This document shows positions 50,019-56,727 of a stretch of 64,000 nucleotides of DNA, piece after piece. Both the position numbers and the translations under genes were made by a program. The notes beneath the pieces are model-generated. The model was not told the DNA's origin. It ran no database searches and was given only the letters and a program-made list of their open reading frames with translations. The DNA comes from Streptomyces sp. NBC_01707 (GTDB lineage Bacteria; Actinomycetota; Actinomycetes; Streptomycetales; Streptomycetaceae): positions 8,556,001 to 8,620,000 of the forward strand of contig NZ_CP109190.1 in assembly GCF_041438805.1 (NCBI RefSeq), read 5' to 3'. Numbering within the stretch: the stretch's first letter is position 1; every line of letters begins with the position of its first letter.

Positions 50019-51094
50019 GTCTTACGATCCTGGAGCTGATGGTGCTGGTCGCCGTTGAGGTCGCCGGTCTGCAGGTCCAGCCGCCGGCGCCACCGTGCCA
50101 CCGGCGCGTCCGAGTCCCAGGAACCGGCATTCACCTCACGGGAGTTGAGCACGTCCTCGCCGTAGATGTCCTCCAGCCAGTTGGTGTGGTAGATGGTGTC
50201 GAGGTAGCGCTCACCGAGGTCCGGGCCGATCGCCACCGCGGTGAGTTCGCGCGCGTCATGCCGGGCCAACCAGTCCGACGCGCCGCTGACCACCGTGCCG
50301 GTCGAGCCGCCCAACAGGAATCCGCGCCTGGCCAGACGATGACAGGTACGAATGGTGTCCGCCTCCTCGACACGTATCACCTCGTCCACATAGGACTCGT
50401 CGAGCAACGGCGGTCGCATGCTCATCCCCAGGCCGGGAATCATCCGGCGGCCCGGCGGGCCGCCGAAGGACACACTGCCGACGCTGTCCACCGCGACGAT
50501 CCGCACCGGCCGGTGCCATTCCCGGAAGTAGCGCGCGCAGCCCATCAGGGTTCCGGTGGTCCCGGCCCCGACGAACAGCACGTCCAGCCGCGGGAACTGG
50601 CGGGCGATCTCCGGCGCTGTCGTGCGGTAGTGCGCCTTCCAGTTGCTCGGATTGGTGTACTGGCTGAGCCAGACGTACCGGTCGTCGGAGGCGCACAGCG
50701 CGCGGATGTACTCGATTCGCGCACCGAGGAAGCCGCCGTTGGCCTCCTGGTCGGCGATCACGTGCACCTGGCTGCCCAACGCCTCCATCATCAGCCTGGT
50801 CGACAGGTTGCCGCGGGCGTCCGTCACGCACAGGAACCGGTAGCCCTTGCTCGCCGCGATCATGCTCAGTGCCACGCCGAGGTTTCCGGACGAGGACTCG
50901 ACCAGGATCGATTTCGGCGTCAGGACTCCATCTCGCTCAGCCGTCTCCACCATCTCGGTCGCGGCCTTCAACTTGATCGAGCCGGCGAAGTTGAAGCCCT
51001 CACACTTCAGGTAGAGCGAGTGCCCGAAGATCGACCGAAGGTCGACATAGAGCTCTTCTTCATTGAAGGCGTAGGGAACGGATATGACGGGCAC
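50015..51094 (-). CDS. sbnA: SbnA-like 2,3-diaminopropionate biosynthesis protein
   Basis: The 359-residue PLP enzyme resembles staphyloferrin-B SbnA, which joins O-phospho-L-serine and L-glutamate to give N-(1-amino-1-carboxy-2-ethyl)-glutamate. PLP lysine is in FNFAGSIKLKAATEM, the substrate loop is ESSSGNLGVALSM, the phosphate loop VGAGTTGTLMGCARY, and GFLLGGSTGTVVSG lies near the end. GTG 51094 is chosen because GGAGGAG lies 6 bases upstream; the nearby ATG 51109 contains that RBS. It is the last gene of the operon, 209 bases after sbnB. The stop codon and end ...LQDRKT fall at the border of a repeat, so the natural C-terminus may have been changed. Confidence 0.9.
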   Translation of the reverse strand: MPVISVPYAFNEEELYVDLRSIFGHSLYLKCEGFNFAGSIKLKAATEMVETAERDGVLTPKSILVESSSGNLGVALSMIAASKGYRFLCVTDARGNLSTRLMMEALGSQVHVIADQEANGGFLGARIEYIRALCASDDRYVWLSQYTNPSNWKAHYRTTAPEIARQFPRLDVLFVGAGTTGTLMGCARYFREWHRPVRIVAVDSVGSVSFGGPPGRRMIPGLGMSMRPPLLDESYVDEVIRVEEADTIRTCHRLARRGFLLGGSTGTVVSGASDWLARHDARELTAVAIGPDLGERYLDTIYHTNWLEDIYGEDVLNSREVNAGSWDSDAPVARWRRRLDLQTGDLNGDQHHQLQDRKT

Positions 51095-51303
51095 CGTGGT
51101 CTCCTCCATCTGGCGCAGAGCAGTTTCGGAACGTCCATCCGACCGTGGGTGGGCTTCTCGCGTCCTGTCGCCGGGAGCCCGTGTCCGACCGAGCCGGGCG
51201 GCCCTGCGTCAGCGGCCGCTGTTCCGTCTGTCCTGACCTGCGACGTGACCGGGGATCTCTCCTGGGACCGGCCCTGCACAAGCCTCCTGGGATCTCGGCC
51301 GGC

Positions 51304-52374
51304 TCATCCGTACCGGCTCAGTTCGTGGAAGAAGTCGTCGACGACGTGCAACTCTCCGCTGCGGACCACTTCGTCGTAGACGTCCTTGCCCACCGCGAGG
51401 TCGAGCACCCCGAGGCCGAAGGGCGAGAACACCACCGGTCGGTCCGTCGGCACCGTCACGCGTGCGGCCATCACGTCGTCCAACGTGCCGTGCAGGAAGT
51501 CCCGGTTGCCCGTGAGCTGCTCGGCCAGGTGCGGCGAGGTGTCGGCCTTCAGACAGTGCTCGACGTCATCGACGATGTTGGTCGAGGCGAGCAGGATCTC
51601 CGGTGCGAGGTCGCGCAGCGACACGTGCAGCACCAGTGGATTGTGGGCGAACCATGACACGTCGCTGACATGCGGCTGGCCGGCGACGGTTGCGAAGACG
51701 ACAAGGTCGCTGTGTCGGATCAGCTGCTGGGCGCTCTCGTGCACGGTGATCCGGCCGGTGGCGCCCGTCTGTTCCAGGTAACAGCGGAAGCCTGCCGCAC
51801 TGTCGGCGGACAGGTCGTGCACGCCGATCTCGTCGAACGACCAGCCGGTGCCGGCCAGGAAGGTGTGGATGTAGCGGGCGATCAAGCCCGCCCCGAAGAA
51901 CCCGACACGCGTCGGGCGTGGCCGGTCGCGGCTCAGCCAGTCGGCGGCCGACGCCGCCGACGCCGCCGTCCTGGTGGCGCTGATGATCGAGCTCTCCAGG
52001 CAGGCGAACGGGTAGCCGGTGTCGGGGTCGTTGAGGATCAGAACGGCTGAGGCCCTCGGGATGCCCGCCGTCACGTTGTCCGGGAAGCTGGAGATCCACT
52101 TCAGGCCGTCCACCCGTACCTCCCCGCCGATCGAGGCGGGCAGCGCGATGATCCGGGAGGACGGACGGTCGGGGAAACGCAGGAAGTACGACGGCGGGTT
52201 CACCGAATCACCGGCGCCGTGCACCCGGTAGGTGGCCTCGACCAGCTCGACGATTCGTTTCTCACGTCCGTGCAGCGCGCGCCGGACCTGGGCACCGGAG
52301 ATCACCGCGAACGGTGGCACGGTGATCGGCGCGGACAGGGCGGACTCCGGTGCGGTGGAAGCGACGGCGGTCAT
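51304..52374 (-). CDS. sbnB: SbnB-like 2,3-diaminopropionate biosynthesis protein
   Basis: The 356-residue ornithine-cyclodeaminase/mu-crystallin-fold enzyme should oxidatively cleave the SbnA product with NAD+ to give L-2,3-diaminopropionate, 2-oxoglutarate and NADH. The Rossmann motif is RVGFFGAGLIARYIHTFL; the substrate site includes RVDGLKWISSFPDN and ESSIISATRTAA. Length and the SSFPDN and ISATRTAA segments fit SbnB. It starts within the stop of the oxygenase gene (ATGA). The 2-oxoglutarate released is the cosubstrate of that oxygenase, a neat metabolic link. Confidence 0.92.
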   Translation of the reverse strand: MTAVASTAPESALSAPITVPPFAVISGAQVRRALHGREKRIVELVEATYRVHGAGDSVNPPSYFLRFPDRPSSRIIALPASIGGEVRVDGLKWISSFPDNVTAGIPRASAVLILNDPDTGYPFACLESSIISATRTAASAASAADWLSRDRPRPTRVGFFGAGLIARYIHTFLAGTGWSFDEIGVHDLSADSAAGFRCYLEQTGATGRITVHESAQQLIRHSDLVVFATVAGQPHVSDVSWFAHNPLVLHVSLRDLAPEILLASTNIVDDVEHCLKADTSPHLAEQLTGNRDFLHGTLDDVMAARVTVPTDRPVVFSPFGLGVLDLAVGKDVYDEVVRSGELHVVDDFFHELSRYG

Positions 52375-53375
52375 CCTGTGGTCACCTCGACGGTCGGCGA
52401 GCAGTCGGCCAGATGCACCGGGTCGGCCATGGCGACGAGCACTTCACGCGGTCCCTCGAAGGGCTCCCTGCTGTGCGCGGTGCGGATGTTGTCGACGAGC
52501 ATCAGGTCGCCGGCCTGCCAGGGCTCGCGTGCGGTATTGGCCTCGTAGACGCTGTTGAGCAGCTGCACGACGTCCTCCCCGATCGGGTCCCCGTTGCCGA
52601 AGCGGGTATTGAACGGCAGTCCGTCGGCGCCGTAGAGGTCCACCAGGTACTCGCGCACCTCGGGGGCCATCGTCCACTCGTTGAGGAACGCGATCTGGTT
52701 GAACCAGCAGCGCCGGCCGCTGACCGGGTGACGCACCACGGCGCTGCGGCGCTGTCCGGTGCGCAGTCCACCGTCGGGCTGCCACTCGAAGGTGATCGCG
52801 TTGGCGCGGCAGTAGCTCTCGACGGCGCCACGGTCATCGGTGCCGAACGCCTCGGCGACGGTCGCCCCGATCTCGTCGTTGTAGCTGCGGGTGAGCAGCC
52901 AGCCCTCCCGCTCGAACCGCTCGGTCAACTCGGCGGGCAGCGCGTCGAGCACGGTCGGTGAGTCGGCCAGCGCGGTCGCCCCGCCGTCAGTGGGCGCGCT
53001 GAGACAGGCGAACATCATCATGCCGGGGAACTCAAGCGTGTAGCTCAGTTCGTGGTGCATGCACATCGGCTGGTTCGGCGGCCACTTCGATGAGGAGTAC
53101 ACGCCGTCGGAGTAGGTCCTGCGGGGCGCGAAGACCTCCTTCTCGGTCATCAGACCCGCGGCCAGGCTCGAGAAGACGGCGCCCGTTCCGGCTGCGTCGC
53201 TCAGCCCGAGGCCGCGGACCAGGACCGAACCGTGCTCGGCGACGACCGCGCGCAGCGCGTCCCGGTGATCGGCAGCCCAGCTCAGCGCGTCGCCGGTGGC
53301 CTCGGCCCGCAGCAGCGGGGGCTTGCCGGGTTCACGTTCCACGTCGACCAGCGACGCCGTGGATAGTGACGACAT
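52371..53375 (-). CDS. TauD/SyrP-like Fe(II)/2-oxoglutarate oxygenase
   Basis: The 334-residue oxygenase has the iron motif His-x-Glu in MCMHHELSYT, the distal His in LVDNIRTAHSREPF and the 2-oxoglutarate-binding Arg in EGPREVLVA. FACLSAPTDGGATALADS and FNQIAFLNEW are typical of the SyrP/clavaminate-synthase-like group, whose members beta-hydroxylate amino acids, often on an NRPS carrier protein. Position between NRPS and sbnB (ATGA overlap) suggests hydroxylation or desaturation of Dap or of a carrier-bound residue. AAGGA precedes ATG 53375. Confidence 0.88.
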   Translation of the reverse strand: MSSLSTASLVDVEREPGKPPLLRAEATGDALSWAADHRDALRAVVAEHGSVLVRGLGLSDAAGTGAVFSSLAAGLMTEKEVFAPRRTYSDGVYSSSKWPPNQPMCMHHELSYTLEFPGMMMFACLSAPTDGGATALADSPTVLDALPAELTERFEREGWLLTRSYNDEIGATVAEAFGTDDRGAVESYCRANAITFEWQPDGGLRTGQRRSAVVRHPVSGRRCWFNQIAFLNEWTMAPEVREYLVDLYGADGLPFNTRFGNGDPIGEDVVQLLNSVYEANTAREPWQAGDLMLVDNIRTAHSREPFEGPREVLVAMADPVHLADCSPTVEVTTG

Positions 53376-53398
53376 CTCGGTGTCCTTTCAGTTGCCAC

Positions 53399-56300
53399 TC
53401 AGGAAGAAGCGAACAGATTGGCGGCGCGCAGCACGGCTTGCGCCGCCTCGGTCGGACGGGTGCGCAGGAAGTAGTGGCCTCCGTCGGCGAGCTCGTGCAG
53501 GTCGACCTGCTCGGCCAGGAGCTGCCAGTCGCGGTACCGGCGTGGGTACTCCGCCGCGCTCGGGTCGTCGGCTGCAACGACCACGGTGACCGGCGCGGAC
53601 AGCTTGAGCACCGGCGGGCTGTCCAGCGCGTCGGCGAAATAGTGGTGTGCGGACACGCAGTCGTGCCGGTAGGCGGCACCGATGTGCTCGGCGTGCCGCG
53701 CATCCAGCTCACCGAGCTCGGTGTACGCGCCGTCCGCGCTCAGCCTCGCGGCGATCTCGGCGTCGCTTCGCCCCGTCAGCTCTGTGACGGTGGCGCGCCG
53801 GTCGTCGGCGCTGCCGAGCAGCTGCGCCCCGAGGAACACCCGCTGGACGTCCACCCCGCGCTCCTGCAGCCTTCCGGCTGTCTCCACGGCCAACGCGGTG
53901 CCCGAGGAATGGCCCCACAGCAGGACCTTGGTCAAGCCACGCCCGATGATCTCGACCACGACCTGCTCGACCACCTGGGCCATCGGAGCGAACGGCTCGC
54001 TCCCGGCAGCCACGTCGTGACCGGGCAGCTCGACGGCGAGGACCGCCGGGCCGCCGGCCGACAGTGCCCTGGCCATCGGCAGGAAGTTCACCGCATTGCC
54101 GCCGGCGTAGGGGAAGCACACCAGGGCGGCGGGCTGCGTACCGTCCGATTCCGACAGCGACTGAAGCAGCCCGGAGCGCCGCTCGGAGTGCCGCTCGGAC
54201 CTCCCGTCGACCACCCCGGCCAGATCGGCGAGCACCGGGTGTCGGGTGACGTCCTTGAGGGACACCGCACGGTCCAGGGTGATCGCCAGCTTCACCGCCG
54301 ACAGCGATGTGCCGCCCCGGTCGAAGAAGTGGTCCCCCAGTCCGATCTGGTTCTCCGGAATGCCGAGCACCTTGGCCCATGCGGCCGCCAGTTGCCGTTC
54401 GGTCGGTGTGACGGGCGCGCGGTACTCGTCCTGGACGGCACCGAGCTCTCCGGCGAGCGCCCGCAGCGTCTTCCTGTCGATCTTGCTGTTGGCCGTCAGC
54501 GGCAGACTTTCCCGCCAGTGGAAGGCCGACGGCACCATGTAGTCGGGAAGCGACTCACCGAGCCGGTCCAGCAGGATGCCGACCTCGAGTTGCCGCCGAC
54601 CGGAGTAGAACGCCACCAGGTGCTTACTCCTGTCGGCCCGCTCGGTGACCACCACCGCACCGTCGCGAACACCGGGCACCCGCAACAGGGTGTTCTCGAT
54701 CTCGCCGATCTCGATCCGGAAGCCGCGGATCTTCACCTGGTTGTCCCGGCGGCCGAGGAACTCCAGCTTGCCCCCGGGCTGCCAGCGGCCGTAGTCACCG
54801 CCCCGGTAGAGCCGGGCACCCTTACGGTGCGGATCGGCCAGATATGCCTGCCGGGTTCGCTCGGGGTCGTTGACGTAGCCGCGGCCGACGCAGACGCCGG
54901 AGAAGACGATCAGACCGGGGGCGCCGAGCGGCACCGGGGTCAGGTGCTCGTCGACGACGTACACGTGCACGTTGTTGACCGCGGGACCCAGCAGGATCCG
55001 GTCCCCGTCGGGCACGCGGTCCATGACCTCGTGGTTGGTGTCGTCCGAGGTCTCGGTCAGCCCGTACGCGTTGACCAGCTTGATCCCGGGCTGGGCGGCG
55101 AACCAGCGCTGGGCGAGCTCCTTCTTCAGCGCCTCGCCGGTGACCGACACGCATCGCAGGTCCGGCAGCTCGCGGGGGTGCCGCTTCAGACTGGACACGA
55201 CGACGTCCAGGTAGGAGGGAACGACCTGGAGGACGGCGACCCGGCCGTCGACGATCTTGTCGACGAACCGCTGGACGTCCAGGATCACCTCCTGCTCCAC
55301 CAGCAGGGTCCGCCCGCCGACCAGCAGTCCGGACACCAGCTGCCACAGCGAGATGTCGAAGCACTGGGGTGCGGTCTGGGCGACCACCTGTCCCTCGCGG
55401 ATCTCCAGGTCGTCGATCTTGGCGTAGAGGTGGTTCAGCATGCCCGCGTGCTCGCACATCGCCCCCTTGGGCTCGCCCGTGGAGCCGGAGGTGAAATAGA
55501 TGTAGGCGAGCTGGTCCGGTGCGACGGGGAGGCCCAGATCGTCGTCGGCATGGTCCTCCTCGTAGGCCGCGGCGACGAAGAGCCTCTGGATCCCGGACAG
55601 AGAGCCGAGTGCCTGGTCGAGCGTGGAGGTGCTGCCGGGTTCGGTCAGCACAAGTCCGCATGTGGCACGGGAGAGCATGGCCGCGACGCGATCGGCCGGG
55701 TAGTGCGGCTCGATGGGCAGGTACACACCGCCGGCCTTGAAGACAGCGAGCACGGCGGCCATCCAGTCCAGGTTGCGCTCGGTCACCACCGCGACGACAC
55801 CCTCGGGGCGCAGCCCCCGCGCCAGCAGGGCCCGCCCCACCCGGTTGGCGCGCGCGTTGAGTTCCCGATACGTCAGCTGCTGCTCTTTGTGCACGGCGGC
55901 TACGGCATCCGGGTGAGCCGCCACCCGCTGCTCGAAGAGCTCGTGGAACCGGTGGTCCGGCAGCTCCCGGCGTGGACCGGCGAGTTCTTCGAGCTGGAAG
56001 CGGAGTTCCTCGGCGGAGAGCAGGCTCTGCCGCTCGTGTTCGACGTCCGGATCGGCGGTGACGAGCGCGAGGGCGGTGAGATGATAGCCGGCGATCCTGG
56101 CCGCGCAGTCCGCGTCGAGCGCATCGGTCCGGTACCGCAGCCGCAGCACGAGATGGCCGCCGCTTTGTGAAAATCCCACCCACAGCACGGTGTTGCCGGG
56201 GATGTCGCCGCCCGAGCCATGGGGATCGAACACGGTCTCGATCGGCGGTTCGGCCAGTCCCAGCTCGCGCCTGAGCTCATCGACCGGAAAGTCCTTGTGC

Positions 56301-56665
56301 AACAGCAGATCCGACGCGGCTCGATGGGCGTCCATCAGCAGCGTCCGCCACGAGCCGGGGTCGGTCGTCAGCCGGCAGGGCAGCGGTCGGCCGCCCTCCG
56401 CAGTGACGTAACCGGTCGCGACCTCGTGCTCGCCGGACAGCGAGGCGAGCACCTTGGCGTGCGCGGCCAGCAGCACGGATTCGAGCGGCACCGCCAGGTC
56501 CTTGGCCAACCGGCCCGACGCTGCCACGACGTCGTCCGGGATCGTCGCCTCGTGTTCGCCGACGCCCGCCACCGGATCGAGGGTCCACCGCGGTATTGCG
56601 GTGAATCCACCGGCTAGGAGCACAGTGCGCCAGAACTCCCGGTCGGCCTGCACTTGCTTTCCCAT
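53399..56665 (-). CDS. NRPS: half-condensation, adenylation, carrier, thioesterase
   Basis: The 1088-residue protein has four parts. Residues 1-230 match only the C-terminal half of a condensation domain and lack HHxxxDG. The adenylation domain (about 240-745) has A3 YFTSGSTGEPKGAM (near 390), A4 CFDISLWQL (433), A5 NAYGLTETSDDTNHE (532), A8 GGDYGRWQPGGKLEFLG and A10 LPLTANSKIDRKTL. The carrier shows DHFFDRGGTSLSAV (Ser about 784). The type-I thioesterase has GHSSGTALAVE (about 920) and a late His in DGGHYFL. The by-eye specificity code is D-I-W-Q-S-T-A-D-D-K; two acidic residues suit a basic side chain such as Dap. Start 56665 has GAGAGGGA upstream. Confidence 0.92.
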   Translation of the reverse strand: MGKQVQADREFWRTVLLAGGFTAIPRWTLDPVAGVGEHEATIPDDVVAASGRLAKDLAVPLESVLLAAHAKVLASLSGEHEVATGYVTAEGGRPLPCRLTTDPGSWRTLLMDAHRAASDLLLHKDFPVDELRRELGLAEPPIETVFDPHGSGGDIPGNTVLWVGFSQSGGHLVLRLRYRTDALDADCAARIAGYHLTALALVTADPDVEHERQSLLSAEELRFQLEELAGPRRELPDHRFHELFEQRVAAHPDAVAAVHKEQQLTYRELNARANRVGRALLARGLRPEGVVAVVTERNLDWMAAVLAVFKAGGVYLPIEPHYPADRVAAMLSRATCGLVLTEPGSTSTLDQALGSLSGIQRLFVAAAYEEDHADDDLGLPVAPDQLAYIYFTSGSTGEPKGAMCEHAGMLNHLYAKIDDLEIREGQVVAQTAPQCFDISLWQLVSGLLVGGRTLLVEQEVILDVQRFVDKIVDGRVAVLQVVPSYLDVVVSSLKRHPRELPDLRCVSVTGEALKKELAQRWFAAQPGIKLVNAYGLTETSDDTNHEVMDRVPDGDRILLGPAVNNVHVYVVDEHLTPVPLGAPGLIVFSGVCVGRGYVNDPERTRQAYLADPHRKGARLYRGGDYGRWQPGGKLEFLGRRDNQVKIRGFRIEIGEIENTLLRVPGVRDGAVVVTERADRSKHLVAFYSGRRQLEVGILLDRLGESLPDYMVPSAFHWRESLPLTANSKIDRKTLRALAGELGAVQDEYRAPVTPTERQLAAAWAKVLGIPENQIGLGDHFFDRGGTSLSAVKLAITLDRAVSLKDVTRHPVLADLAGVVDGRSERHSERRSGLLQSLSESDGTQPAALVCFPYAGGNAVNFLPMARALSAGGPAVLAVELPGHDVAAGSEPFAPMAQVVEQVVVEIIGRGLTKVLLWGHSSGTALAVETAGRLQERGVDVQRVFLGAQLLGSADDRRATVTELTGRSDAEIAARLSADGAYTELGELDARHAEHIGAAYRHDCVSAHHYFADALDSPPVLKLSAPVTVVVAADDPSAAEYPRRYRDWQLLAEQVDLHELADGGHYFLRTRPTEAAQAVLRAANLFASS

Positions 56666-56727
56666 CTGGTCGTCCCTCTCCGTTCGCCGTCGCCACCGAG
56701 CCGTTCGCCCCGACTAGGGCGGCGCTG

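Noticed and set aside
53090..56170. A 1026-codon open frame on the plus strand opposite the NRPS
   Set aside because: It is antisense to clear A-T-TE motifs. High third-position GC keeps the opposite frame open, and the translated protein is low-complexity without domains.
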